This document shows, in pieces, positions 27,401 to 35,292 of a stretch of DNA of 64,000 nt (position 1 is the first letter of the stretch; the number at the start of each line of letters is the position of its first letter). This DNA is from an uncultured Thermoanaerobaculum sp. GTDB lineage: Bacteria > Acidobacteriota > Thermoanaerobaculia > Thermoanaerobaculales > Thermoanaerobaculaceae. The DNA is taken from positions 1 through 64,000 of the forward strand of contig CALHAH010000014.1 in NCBI GenBank assembly GCA_937934115.1. Reading direction: 5' to 3'. The position numbers and the translations under genes are program-made. The notes beneath the pieces were generated by a model, which made no database searches, was not told the origin of the DNA, and saw only the letters and a program-made list of their open reading frames with translations.

Positions 27401-27575
27401 TTGGTACGTGGCGGGCTCGGGCATCAACATGGAACGCCAAGGGTGCGAACCGGACGTTGTGGTGTTTCAGCCGCCGCAGCAGGATATGGACAAAGAAAAC
27501 GACGCCCAACTGGCAAAAGCCGTGGAGGTGCTTTTGGCGCAGCTCCCTGCTGATCCCAGGCAGTTGCCCTGGTAA
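24393..27575 (+). CDS. Secreted Tricorn-like S41 protease
   Basis: 1060 residues. It has a signal peptide (about 1-18), then WD40/PD40-type beta-propeller repeats to about residue 660 (many 'SPDGR/K' turns), a core domain, a PDZ domain (about 745-840) and an S41 catalytic domain. Tricorn-type active-site residues are visible: Ser735-His736 in 'LNASHMGF', nucleophile Ser957 in 'SYSNAEIFSW', and a Glu near 'MERQGCEPD'. Archaeal Tricorn is cytoplasmic and degrades proteasome products; this one has an export signal and probably trims peptides in the periplasm. GGAGG precedes the ATG. It is last in the operon begun at 22433. Confidence 0.94.
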   Translation: MRFLTGILALALAVTAKGEEVRLARFPAPSPDGRTVVFSWQGDLWAVPAEGGQAQRLTADPAYDWGAVWDTSGRFLAFASDRQGHDDVLVMSWPEGRTRRLSFHEAADVPQGFFASQVVFVSRRHEAWNRKSAVYVVPLTGGTEKLLTEILALEAVPSPDGRYLALVRGGTPDSRRHYRGSANRDLWLLQLQNGTLERLTDTPWDEDHVSWAGNEALVFRSDNGGEDRNLFRLSLADRKVTQLTHHVGGDVRYPKAATGDSIVAYEFGDGLYVVPARGGEPRRLAIQVASDALEDDVERAVLRDQATEVVPSPDGSQVALVVRGDVYVTARRSKELAAISGPVTVRVTRTPAWERDVTWTPDGKALLYASDRFGQYDLFRAEPAEASSFVNATAFREKRLTFSEEDERKPQVSPDGKLLAYLVGKGNLTVAEVSGRNPRTLFTHWGEVEFAFSPDGQWIAFARDDENFNSDVFIVPVTGGNVVNVSQHPDEDRHPVWSPDGRRLYWLSRRHQRTFDVWAVYLTKADHERTPEQWAALFEEEDKLKKSANGKEVDGKATKPPVVRIDFTGIHQRARPVTALPGDEGEFVITSDSRTVVFVAESEGQKDLYKVRFDGKEVKRLTDQGANPSQLTFLNEGKLVLYRGAKGTVESVNLEGKPGDPVKFEALFTVSRKALRTQVFQEAWRELERNFYDPHFHGYDWRAIGQRYAKLAEAAFADRDFEQVMNWMLGELNASHMGFRRNERGDLVPTGVLGVEVKPAADGLGVVVTEVLEDTPAAREDVGLKVGDRILAVNGEPITPEVNFYQLLQAMVGHHVRLSIKGQAGEREVSLKPVSLDAGRQARYRTWVKERRAIVERLSGGKLGYIHIQGMDAPSLEEFQRELFAAAAGKQGLLIDVRNNGGGWTTDYVMAILNVKRHAWTVPRGMDPSLRGYPQDRLPLPAWTRPAAALCDEASYSNAEIFSWAFKTLKRGPLVGMTTFGAVISTGGTRLVDGSFVRLPFRGWYVAGSGINMERQGCEPDVVVFQPPQQDMDKENDAQLAKAVEVLLAQLPADPRQLPW

Positions 27576-27653
27576 CCTGAAAAATGCGGGCTGCTGGCCC
27601 CTGTGGCGCCGTAACCGGAAAGAACCGAAGCTGACGCTTTTCGCCCGAGCCAG

Positions 27654-27680
27654 AAAAAAACCGGGACCTTTCGGTCCCGG
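27654..27680 (-). terminator. Intrinsic terminator of the TonB-receptor gene
   Basis: Read on the - strand: CCGGGACC-GAAA-GGTCCCGG followed directly by seven T residues. It is an eight-base-pair stem with a GNRA-type tetraloop. It lies 26 bases past the receptor stop and, because of the A-run on the other side, could also stop + strand transcripts weakly. Confidence 0.93.
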
Positions 27681-27705
27681 GGGCCAAAGGAAACGGGCGA
27701 GGAGG

Positions 27706-30108
27706 TCAGAGGCCCACGTTCAAGCCAAAGTAGTAATGCCTGGGGGCAGCGGGGATAAACTGCGGTTCGCCGTTGTCCACGTAGCCGAAGGCCGTGTAGT
27801 TCTTGTCCAAGAGGTTGTTGATACGCAGCTCGGCGGCCAGCTGCGAAAGACCCAAGGTGGCGGCGAGTCCACGCAGCGAGCGGCGGAAGGTGAGATCCAT
27901 CACCGCAAAACCAGGGTTCACCAACGGCACGTAGCCGGGCTGACGGCGGGCCTCAGGGTTTTTGCGGTTGTCCTGGGTGTTGTCCAGGTAAAAGCGGTCT
28001 GAGGCCCTCATGGTAAGCAACGTTTGCCAGCCAAGGATTTGCCCGCGGGCGGTGATGAGAAGCAACTTGTCGGGAAAGCCAGCGATGCGGTTGCCGTCGT
28101 AGGAAGTTAGTGAACCGTCGTAGCCGTACTCCCGATAGCGAATAAAGGCGTTTCGCGAAAGGGTAACGGCGGCGTCTACGCCAAAAGCCGGTGAGGGCGA
28201 CCAGCTACCCTCCAGCTCCACCCCTTTGTGCACTGAACGCGCGCCGTTGCCGTAAATGGGCACGCCGCTGTCGTCCAAAGCTCCAGCCCACACGATTTCG
28301 TTGGCAAAGCGCATATAAAAAGCGTTGACGCGTGCGGAAAGCCCCTCGCCCCGTAGGCGATAGCCGGCTTCCCAGTCCCACACGTCCTCAGGGTCCAGGT
28401 ACGCCCGGGTGCCGTAGAAGTCCTGGGGGTCGTAAAGTTGGCGGAAGTTGGGTTCCCGCATGCCCCGGGCTACGTTGAGGTACGCCTCTTGGCCTTCCTT
28501 GAGCCGCCACAAAAGCCCCGCTTGCGGCAGGAGAAAGTCAAAGTTGTCTTGGAAGGACTGCCCCTTCAGGCGGTCTTTGGAAAGCTCATAGCGGTGATGG
28601 GCAAAACCCAGACCAGCCACCAACAAGACGGCCTCGCTGAGCTTGTAAGAGGCCTTGAAACGCAAAGCCGAGCTTAGCTTATCAACCTGGTAGTCGTAGT
28701 AACGCCGGTTGGGGGGAACCCCGGGCGGGTAGTACCGCGCCCAGGTGACCTGCCCGTAATGGTGTCCTTTGTGCAGGCGCAGCTCGCCCGCAAGCTCCAG
28801 CGCCCAGTCACCCTTTTGCCAGGTGAGGGTGGGTACCCATCCGGCGTCCCACTCATCCACTGTGCGCCGGCGAACCAAATCGGTGCGCCGGATGACTGTG
28901 CCGTCGGGCAAGGTGATGTTAGGCAGGTTGTACTCCACCAGCTTGCGGTTCGCCTTAAACTGGTCGAAGTAACCGTCCCCTTGGAACAGGTAAAAGGTTT
29001 GCGTGAGCTCGGTGTTGGGTCGAAGCTTTAACTCCGAGATAAGCTGGAAGTGGGGTTGGTAGAAATTGTCAATTTCCCCAGGATAGGTGAGGGGGTTGTG
29101 GCGGCGGTCTTTTTTCGCATCGCCGGTGAGCCCGCCTTGCAGGACCGATTTTGGAATCCCGTAGTACGCAAGGTGCGTTTGCTCGGGACCTCCAAACAGC
29201 ACCAACCGCGTGCGGGAACGCTCGCTAAAGTGGCTTAGAGAGAAAAAGTAGTTCCACATGTCCACCCAGGATTGATCGCGGTAACCGTCAGTGGTGATCT
29301 TGGAGTAGCGCGCCGTCAGCGCCCACCGACCACCCACCAGGCCGGAGTCATAGCGCACGGTCAGCCGTTGCGTGTTGTACGATCCACCCCCCACGTGCAG
29401 AAGAAAGGAGGGCTCCAGGCTCGCTGGTGCGGTGGTGATGTCCACGGCGCCGCCCAAACCCGAAAGACCAAAAACTCCGCGCTGCACTTGCACGTCCCCG
29501 GCGGTAGCAAGAAAATCGGCGAGGTCAATGAAGAACAGCTCCCCTGATTCAGCGTCGTTCAGGGGTGCGCCGTTGAGGCTTACGCGGGTGCGGGCCTGGC
29601 CAAAACCGCGGATAGTGAAGTAGCTGTAGCCAATCCCGTGCCCGTTGTCGTTGTAGGCGAAAAACCCCGGCACCGTGGCTGCCAAGAGCATGGCTGGGTC
29701 TTGCCCGTAGTAGCTCTCCTCAATGCGCTCTCTGGGCAGGTTCGTAAACGTGGCGGGGTCCTTACCGGTTTGCGCTCGGCTCGGTCGCACCTCCACTTGT
29801 TCGGTAAACGGCACCACGGGAGCCAAGCGCAGCTCCAAGGGTGGAGCTGGTAGCGAAACTTGCTGCTGCAAGGGGTAGTACCCAGGGCAGGTCACCACCA
29901 AGGTGACCTGGGCCTGGGGCCCTAACTCCAGCACAAATTGGCCTTCACCGTTGGTGGTGGCGGAAACCCCCAGCTCGCGGACTTCCAGCTTGGCACCGGC
30001 CAGTGCTTTGCCGCTATCCCCGGCAAGCACGCGCCCTTTGAGCTCCGCCGCCGCCGTCGGGAGGGTTGATGTGAGTAACAAAAAAAGCGCCAAAACCACT
30101 TTCCTCAT
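27706..30108 (-). CDS. TonB-dependent outer-membrane receptor, riboswitch-controlled (predicted thiamine compound uptake)
   Basis: 800 residues: signal peptide (1-20), a carboxypeptidase-regulatory-like beta domain (about 22-95), a plug domain (about 105-215, with 'YFTIRGFGQARTRVSLNG' and 'VQVQRGVFG'), then a 22-strand-type barrel with many aromatic girdle residues, ending in FGLNVGL. Such receptors pull scarce ligands across the outer membrane using the TonB-ExbBD motor. A TPP riboswitch in the leader makes thiamine or a precursor the likely ligand. This is inferred from regulation and not from the protein. No thi gene or inner-membrane transporter is adjacent. A strong terminator follows. 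Confidence 0.93.
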   Translation of the reverse strand: MRKVVLALFLLLTSTLPTAAAELKGRVLAGDSGKALAGAKLEVRELGVSATTNGEGQFVLELGPQAQVTLVVTCPGYYPLQQQVSLPAPPLELRLAPVVPFTEQVEVRPSRAQTGKDPATFTNLPRERIEESYYGQDPAMLLAATVPGFFAYNDNGHGIGYSYFTIRGFGQARTRVSLNGAPLNDAESGELFFIDLADFLATAGDVQVQRGVFGLSGLGGAVDITTAPASLEPSFLLHVGGGSYNTQRLTVRYDSGLVGGRWALTARYSKITTDGYRDQSWVDMWNYFFSLSHFSERSRTRLVLFGGPEQTHLAYYGIPKSVLQGGLTGDAKKDRRHNPLTYPGEIDNFYQPHFQLISELKLRPNTELTQTFYLFQGDGYFDQFKANRKLVEYNLPNITLPDGTVIRRTDLVRRRTVDEWDAGWVPTLTWQKGDWALELAGELRLHKGHHYGQVTWARYYPPGVPPNRRYYDYQVDKLSSALRFKASYKLSEAVLLVAGLGFAHHRYELSKDRLKGQSFQDNFDFLLPQAGLLWRLKEGQEAYLNVARGMREPNFRQLYDPQDFYGTRAYLDPEDVWDWEAGYRLRGEGLSARVNAFYMRFANEIVWAGALDDSGVPIYGNGARSVHKGVELEGSWSPSPAFGVDAAVTLSRNAFIRYREYGYDGSLTSYDGNRIAGFPDKLLLITARGQILGWQTLLTMRASDRFYLDNTQDNRKNPEARRQPGYVPLVNPGFAVMDLTFRRSLRGLAATLGLSQLAAELRINNLLDKNYTAFGYVDNGEPQFIPAAPRHYYFGLNVGL

Positions 30109-30119
30109 GTTTTCCTCCT

Positions 30120-30137
30120 CCCCCGGGCAGGCGGGGG
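30120..30137 (-). promoter_or_regulatory. Hairpin abutting the Shine-Dalgarno of the receptor gene
   Basis: Between the riboswitch and the receptor ATG the RNA reads CCCCC, an eight-base loop, GGGGG, then AGGAGG. The stem's right arm runs straight into the Shine-Dalgarno, so folding could limit ribosome access. Together with the upstream TPP aptamer this fits translational control. Whether the aptamer and this stem are mutually exclusive cannot be settled by eye. Confidence 0.6.
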
Positions 30138-30167
30138 AAAGAGGTCGAGGTGGTGTGGCGCCTCGGC

Positions 30168-30330
<163 letters not shown>

Positions 30331-30726
30331 TGCCTCAAGAACTGCTACCTTTCAAAGAACCCAAAGCATACTAGGCGCCTGCCGCTAACCTGTCAAGGTG
30401 CCTGTATTCGTCCATAACGTTTGCCACGCCTTGGTGGCGTCGGAGAAAACCTGGATCGGGGTTTTGAGCTTCCCGGGGTGGTGGGCCAATTGCGTGCCTG
30501 CGCCGATGAGGAACGGCGTGAGTTCGCGGCTTCCAGGTACAAGTCGGTGAAGAGGAGATCGAGGTTGTATTTGCTGAACATGCCCGCAAGGGTGCGGCTT
30601 GCCCGCCCCGCGAAGGGGGTTTCCTTGGGGCAAGCTTAGGTGGGGGAAGGGGTGTTCAAGACCGAAGGTTTGGAGGGCTTTTGGAACGTGCCGGCCAACT
30701 CGTAACCGTTATGGACCTCGCTCCTG
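30331..30726. other. Gene-poor stretch without a supported gene
   Basis: Upstream of the riboswitch. Short overlapping open frames exist on both strands (for example about 62 codons on the - strand ending at 30393, beginning MFSKYNLDLLFTDLYLEA). None has a Shine-Dalgarno, family signature or consistent codon bias. The apparent coding segment on the - strand seems to continue in another frame, so it might be a decayed gene remnant, but I cannot identify it. The riboswitch transcript's promoter probably lies in its proximal part. Confidence 0.4.
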
Positions 30727-30776
30727 GGGGCCGCGGAGGAGAAATGTGGGGCCGCGGGGGAGAAATGTGGGGCCGC
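30727..30776. repeat. 21-base tandem repeat, about 2.4 copies
   Basis: Two consecutive 21-base units (30727-30747 and 30748-30768) differ by a single base, A versus G. Each begins GGGGCCGCGG and ends GAGAAATGT; a third partial unit GGGGCCGC follows. Each unit contains a GGAGAAATG-like or GGGAGAAATG string that resembles a ribosome site with ATG, but no open frame of any length follows. The repeat runs directly into a strong hairpin. Confidence 0.85.
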
Positions 30777-30790
30777 CGCTCCGCGGCGGC
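30772..30790. other. Strong GC hairpin next to the tandem repeat
   Basis: GCCGCCGC-TCC-GCGGCGGC is a perfect eight-base-pair stem with a three-base loop. No T-run follows on either strand, so it is not a normal intrinsic terminator. It lies 205 bases past the stop of the - strand membrane-protein gene. Confidence 0.7.
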
Positions 30791-30994
30791 TATTGACGCT
30801 TTCCTGCAAAACCCGCGCGGAGGGCAGGTCGCACGTTTTCTTTTTTGTTTGGTTCTTCAGCGCCCACCCCGCTCATCTTTCCGCACGCTACCCTGAGCCC
30901 GGTCTTAGGAGTTTTTGCAAGCGCGGTCCCCAACCTGCGTGTGGGCGCGGCGATGGGTAGAACCACGGAGGTTTGGCCATCGGGGAACGCTGTG

Positions 30995-31912
30995 CTACTT
31001 TCCATCAAGGGTTTGTTCCGGGTGGTGGGCGGCGGCGCCATGGCCAGCCGAGGCGGTGCGACTGGAGGGGCCAGGAAGGCTAAAAGCGTTGTAGGCCAAG
31101 GTGACGCCAAGGGAAAGCAGGGCTGCCGCTAAACCCAAAGCGCCGTTGACCACCGGCGGTGCCACCAGGGCCAGGCGCAGCAACACGGTTGTCGCGGCAA
31201 ACCCGGAGTTGCGGAAAACCACCCGGTACGTGGAGCTAAAGCGCAGAGATACGAGGACTAGCAGCACGTCGCTGAGGATGAGCACCGTAAACATGACCTC
31301 AAAAAAACCGTAGGTCTCGCCGGTGGCAAAAAACACCCAAATGTGATGCACCCCAATGATCAAAGTGAGCAGCAAAAGGCTTAGGGCAATGAGCTTTTTG
31401 CTGGCCACAAAGGCCGCTTGCTCCTCTTCCCGGTCAGTAATGGGCTGGTGCTTTTGGGCGCGGTAGAAAAACCCCAAAACCACAAATACCAAAACCGCGC
31501 CCAATACATCCGCCAGCATCGGTACCACCGAGGGTGCCGCTTGCATCCAACCCACGGGCTCAGAAAAGGCGGTGAACTCTTTAAATACGTTGCGCAGGAG
31601 GATGAGCGAAAAGATTTCCAGTTGCTTTCCCAGCGACGCGGTGACCGACGTCGCCAAGCTTAAAACTAACGCCACCAGCTCCACAAGCAGAAGCAAGGTA
31701 AAAGCCAAGCTCACGGCGTAGAAGTGGTTTTTAGGCATGGCATCAAGAGCCCACTGCGGAGCCAACCCCTGGCGGTTGAGCTCAATTGCAGTCAGGGCCA
31801 GCAGGAAAACGGCCACTAAAACAGAACCCAACCGTCGTTGCCAGCGTGCACTTTCCCAGGCCTGAGCAAAGCGGTCGAACGTCTTGACCAAAAAGGAAAT
31901 AACTAACCTCAC
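30995..31912 (-). CDS. Multipass membrane protein of unknown function
   Basis: 305 residues starting at GTG, with about seven hydrophobic segments (around residues 28-46, 67-90, 130-150, 172-195, 205-225, 240-258 and 260-280). A charged loop 'RAQKHQPITDREEEQAAFVASKK' lies between the third and fourth. No transporter or enzyme motif was recognised. It follows the DUF4388 gene by 85 bases on the same strand. The start has no clear Shine-Dalgarno. The stretch from its stop to 30790 (about 200 bases) holds no supported feature. Confidence 0.75.
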   Translation of the reverse strand: MRLVISFLVKTFDRFAQAWESARWQRRLGSVLVAVFLLALTAIELNRQGLAPQWALDAMPKNHFYAVSLAFTLLLLVELVALVLSLATSVTASLGKQLEIFSLILLRNVFKEFTAFSEPVGWMQAAPSVVPMLADVLGAVLVFVVLGFFYRAQKHQPITDREEEQAAFVASKKLIALSLLLLTLIIGVHHIWVFFATGETYGFFEVMFTVLILSDVLLVLVSLRFSSTYRVVFRNSGFAATTVLLRLALVAPPVVNGALGLAAALLSLGVTLAYNAFSLPGPSSRTASAGHGAAAHHPEQTLDGK

Positions 31913-31997
31913 GATGGGTTATCCGTGCCAATGTGGGGCCTGGCGGCGACAGCAAAAGCTCTCATAGGTGCCAAACTAATTTTTTCGGGCCCGTGTG

Positions 31998-33146
31998 TCA
32001 ACGGTTAGGAGCTTTGCTTTCAATTCGCACGAAACCTTTTTGCACCAACCCCTTGAGTACCGCAAGGCCAGCTTCCTGTCCCTGTGGGCAAAGCTTGAGG
32101 ATGGACCGCACGTCCCATGTGCCGTTGATGCGGGAAAGGAGAAAGCCTTCCAGCGGCTCCAACGGCTGCTCAGTAAGGGCGTCCAAGCTCACGGCTAGTT
32201 TGGGGATGCCGTCCAAGGGGATGGGCTCATCGGCCACACGGGTGGGCTTGGGGATGGGGAAAGCAACAGCCGGGGTGAGCGAGCGTTCCTTGAGAGCGGC
32301 AAGGGCTTTGCGGGCTTGCAGGTGCACGGGATTGATAAGCAGTACCGCTTGGTAGGCCTGCTCCGCTTCATCCAGCCGTCCCGCCAGCTCCGCACTCTTC
32401 GCTTTGGCCAGAAGCTTTTTCACCGTACCAACGGTGTCTCCAGGGCGCTCTAAGGTACCCGGATCCTTGATTTGCAGGACGTTTTTCTTAACCAGTGACG
32501 CGAGGAGTGAAAGCGCCTCGAAATCCGAGCAGTGAAGCTCGTAGGTCATGGCGGCGGCCGTTCGGCCTTCGGCAGCCAAGGATACGAGGCGGGCTTCAAA
32601 AATATCCGCTGGCGGTACCGGGCCTGGGGTAAAGGTAGCCCTGGGAGATGGGATTACCTGGCGAATACGCTCCCATTCATCGGCGCGCCGTGCGCCTTCC
32701 ATAAGCACGCCCATGACGTCCAGGCTAAGCTGCACCGGCAAATGTTCCGGGACCGGCTCTTCGTGAAAAACAAATTCCCCCTCTTCCCAAAGAAAAAGGT
32801 CGTAGATGGTTTCCTCCGCTTTTTGCCGCAGCACCTTTTCCAGGTCATCGGGGGCCAAGAGGCCCGATTCCGTGAGGATGGCGCCTAAAGGTCGGTGCTC
32901 CTCCTCCTGCTTAAGGAGGGCCTGAAAAAGGTGCTCCTCGTCCACTAAACCCATGCGCAAGAGGTACTGCCCCAAAAACTCCCGCGGGTCGTTGGATGAA
33001 GAGGAGCAAATGGCCCCCTTGCGAAAGTACACGCTCTTTTCCACATGCCCACGGCGCACGCGCAGCACTCCATTGCCACCCATACGGGCCACCAACTGGA
33101 TGACCTCGGGGAAGGGGATGGTTCGTAAATCGCCGGTCAGTGCCAT
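31998..33146 (-). CDS. DUF4388-type protein with TPR-like middle
   Basis: 382 residues. The N-terminus 'MALTGDLRTIPFPEVIQLVARMGGNGVLRVRRG' is the DUF4388 (PATAN-like) signature, followed by 'GQYLLRMGLVDEEHLFQALLKQ' as found in GspE-N-like segments. Residues about 235-290 look like a TPR ('SAELAGRLDEAEQAYQAVLLINPVHLQARKAL'). The C-terminus 'EGFLLSRINGTWDVRSILKLCPQ' recurs in the two related proteins at 40040 and 47901. In Myxococcus-type bacteria such proteins work with small GTPases in polarity or motility; the role here is unknown. There is no membrane segment. Confidence 0.85.
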   Translation of the reverse strand: MALTGDLRTIPFPEVIQLVARMGGNGVLRVRRGHVEKSVYFRKGAICSSSSNDPREFLGQYLLRMGLVDEEHLFQALLKQEEEHRPLGAILTESGLLAPDDLEKVLRQKAEETIYDLFLWEEGEFVFHEEPVPEHLPVQLSLDVMGVLMEGARRADEWERIRQVIPSPRATFTPGPVPPADIFEARLVSLAAEGRTAAAMTYELHCSDFEALSLLASLVKKNVLQIKDPGTLERPGDTVGTVKKLLAKAKSAELAGRLDEAEQAYQAVLLINPVHLQARKALAALKERSLTPAVAFPIPKPTRVADEPIPLDGIPKLAVSLDALTEQPLEPLEGFLLSRINGTWDVRSILKLCPQGQEAGLAVLKGLVQKGFVRIESKAPNR

Positions 33147-33210
33147 GGTTCGTTCATGGGGCCTTCAGGGAAGGGCGGCCATTTTTGCGCTCCCTACCGA
33201 GGGTACGCCA

Positions 33211-34842
33211 TCAGTAGCTGGTTTTCTGGGGAATACGAGCGGCCTGTTGGGAATTCCCCTGCACCCGCTGATAGAGACGTGCCGCTTCCTCCAAGGCCCC
33301 GAGAGCCTCCAGGACCTGTTCGTCGTCCCGCACCAAAACCTTGTAGCCCTCACTTAAGGAAACACCAACGTTTACCACTTCGGAGGTGAGGAGCACTGAA
33401 ATGTCCTTTTTGTCCCCGGGTTTGGTCATGGCCGCGGACCACTCCTCGGCGGTTACCCACCCTTTTTCCACGGCGGTGCGCCCGAAAGTTTCCAGCTCAC
33501 GATCGTTGGCTTGAAACGCGCGCGCCACAGCTGCTTTGTCCTGGTGAGGGGCGAGGTAGCTCACGGCGTACTGGAAGAAAGCCGATTGGGCCAAAAGCTT
33601 GCTCACGATGGCAGAGTAGTCACCCAAGCGGCGGAAACGGTCGGGGAAAATGCCGCCGCTTCCGTAAACTTTACGGCCGCTGTCCGTAAAGTACACCTCG
33701 CCGGGAGGGGGTGTGGGGGTTGGTGGTGGCTCTAAAGTACCGTTGCTTTTTAACTCCTCATGCCTGACGTACGCAAAATACGAGTCCCAATCCCGTTGGA
33801 TGCAGCGTCCCGATGGGGTGTAGTACTTGGCCGTGGTGAGGGCAACCCCACAGTTTTTGACGGGAAAAATCGTTTGCACCACGCCCTTCCCAAAGGTGGG
33901 CTCACCCACCACCAGACCGCGATCGTGGTCCTGAATCGCTCCCGCCACGATCTCAGCTGCCGAGGCGGTGGTTTGGTTAACCACCACCACCACAGGCCCT
34001 TCAAAGTGCTGGCCATCTCTCGGCGCGCGGTAGTCCTGGAAGGAGTCTGCCGTACGACCGCGGGTGGAAAAGACCCTCTGGCCGGGTTGCAGGAGCAAGC
34101 CCGCAACCTCCACCGCCGAGTCCACCAACCCTCCGGGGTTATCCCGTAAGTCGAGGATGAGGCGGGTGGCCCCCTGGTTGGTGAGGTTTTTGAGGGCAGT
34201 AGCTACCTCGTGGCCGGTGGTACGGGTGAACTCGCCAATGCGAATGTACGCCGTGCGCTCGTCCAAGAGAAAAGCGTACCGCACCGAATCAGTGGGCACG
34301 CGGGCCCGGGTGACCTGAAATTCCAAGGGCTCGGGCAAACCAGGGCGGATGATGGTGACCCGCACCGTGGTGCCTTCGGGCCCCCGTAGCCGCCGAGCCA
34401 CCTCGTCCAAATCCATGTCTTGTGTGGGCTGCCCGTCTACCGCCTCAATGATGTCGCCCGCGCGCAAGCCCAGGCGGTACGCGGGCGTACCTTCAATGGG
34501 CGTAAGCACCGTGACCTTACCGCCGCGAATGCCAATGAGCACGCCTATTCCGTAAAAGGAACCCTGTTGTCGCTCACGCATGGCGGCAAAGGCTTCGGGT
34601 CGCAAAAAGTTGGAGTGAGGGTCCAGGGTCTCCAACATGCCGTCCACGCTACCGTAAACCAGTTCGCTGGCCGGGACCTCCGTAGGGGCGATCTCCTGCG
34701 TTTTCTCGAGGATTTGGCTGTAGCGGGCCAGAAAACCGGTAGCAGCGCCGTCACGGGTGCTTTTTTCTCCCACCAAGGCACCGGTAAGTGCGCCACCGCC
34801 TACGGTTACGGCCACAAGCAAAGAAAACCCAAATCGCGCCAT
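33211..34842 (-). CDS. ctpA: C-terminal processing protease (CtpA, S41A)
   Basis: 543 residues from the ATG at 34842, preceded by GGAGGC; an upstream in-frame start is less likely. N-terminal signal/anchor (about 4-23), PDZ domain (about 95-170, 'GIGVLIGIRGGKVTVL'), then the S41 core with Ser294 in 'TTASAAEIVAG' and Lys319 in 'TFGKG', the Ser-Lys dyad. It should cleave C-terminal segments of periplasmic proteins or regulate peptidoglycan hydrolases. The extra about 150 C-terminal residues are helical and not typical of the shortest CtpA. It reads away from the tat operon. Confidence 0.94.
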   Translation of the reverse strand: MARFGFSLLVAVTVGGGALTGALVGEKSTRDGAATGFLARYSQILEKTQEIAPTEVPASELVYGSVDGMLETLDPHSNFLRPEAFAAMRERQQGSFYGIGVLIGIRGGKVTVLTPIEGTPAYRLGLRAGDIIEAVDGQPTQDMDLDEVARRLRGPEGTTVRVTIIRPGLPEPLEFQVTRARVPTDSVRYAFLLDERTAYIRIGEFTRTTGHEVATALKNLTNQGATRLILDLRDNPGGLVDSAVEVAGLLLQPGQRVFSTRGRTADSFQDYRAPRDGQHFEGPVVVVVNQTTASAAEIVAGAIQDHDRGLVVGEPTFGKGVVQTIFPVKNCGVALTTAKYYTPSGRCIQRDWDSYFAYVRHEELKSNGTLEPPPTPTPPPGEVYFTDSGRKVYGSGGIFPDRFRRLGDYSAIVSKLLAQSAFFQYAVSYLAPHQDKAAVARAFQANDRELETFGRTAVEKGWVTAEEWSAAMTKPGDKKDISVLLTSEVVNVGVSLSEGYKVLVRDDEQVLEALGALEEAARLYQRVQGNSQQAARIPQKTSY

Positions 34843-34921
34843 GCGTGCCTCCGTCCAAACTCTAACATACCCGAAAACCAAAGCCTGGGGCTACCAACCG
34901 GCACGGTTACGAGGGGTTGAC

Positions 34922-34927
34922 TATAAT
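34922..34927 (+). promoter_or_regulatory. Probable -10 box of the tat operon
   Basis: A perfect TATAAT 26 bases before the ATG at 34954, followed by an AGGGAGGGG Shine-Dalgarno. The -35 region is not convincing. Inference from consensus and position. Confidence 0.5.
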
Positions 34928-34953
34928 CGCAGGGTGCGGCACAGGGAGGGGTT

Positions 34954-35292
34954 ATGTTCGGCTCTATAGGGTTTCCCGAGCTGGTAATGATTTTCATCGT
35001 TGCCTTGCTTTTGTTTGGGCCCAAGCAGCTCCCCAACCTGGGCCGAACTTTAGGTCGTGCTTTGGCGGAGTTCAAAAGGGCTTCCAACGATCTCCAGCGG
35101 ACCCTCGAGGAAGAGGTGAGGGCTGAAGAACTCCGCGCAGTGGGCAAAGAGGTGAGGGAAGCTACTCAGTTACCCACAGTGCTTTCACCGGAAGAACAAG
35201 CGCAAGCTACGGCACAAAGCCAAGCACCTGTGGTGGCCAGCGCCGCTTCCAGCGCTGAGGACGAGGGTAAACGGCGAGAGGAAGCGCCATGA
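34954..35292 (+). CDS. tatA: Twin-arginine translocase subunit TatA/TatB-type
   Basis: 112 residues. A short N-terminal helix 'FGSIGFPELVMIFIVALLLFG' is followed by FGPKQLP, the hinge of TatA/TatB, then an amphipathic helix 'LGRTLGRALAEFKRASNDL' and an acidic, flexible tail. The Glu/Pro-rich N-terminal helix is closer to TatB, the FGPK hinge to TatA; it may serve both roles because only one such gene lies here. TatA forms the pore for folded, cofactor-bearing proteins. The stop overlaps the tatC start (ATGA). Confidence 0.92.
   Translation: MFGSIGFPELVMIFIVALLLFGPKQLPNLGRTLGRALAEFKRASNDLQRTLEEEVRAEELRAVGKEVREATQLPTVLSPEEQAQATAQSQAPVVASAASSAEDEGKRREEAP

Noticed and set aside
30393-30581. Small - strand frame beginning MFSKYNLDLLFTDLY
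   Set aside because: The start looks protein-like but the rest is Ser/Pro/Arg-rich, no ribosome site is present and the signal seems to change frame; too weak to call a gene or pseudogene.
30727-30790. Possible CRISPR array
   Set aside because: Units are contiguous without spacers and only about 2.4 copies exist; no cas gene is in the window.
30772-30790. Hairpin as terminator of the 30995 membrane gene
   Set aside because: No T-run on either strand and more than 200 bases from the stop.
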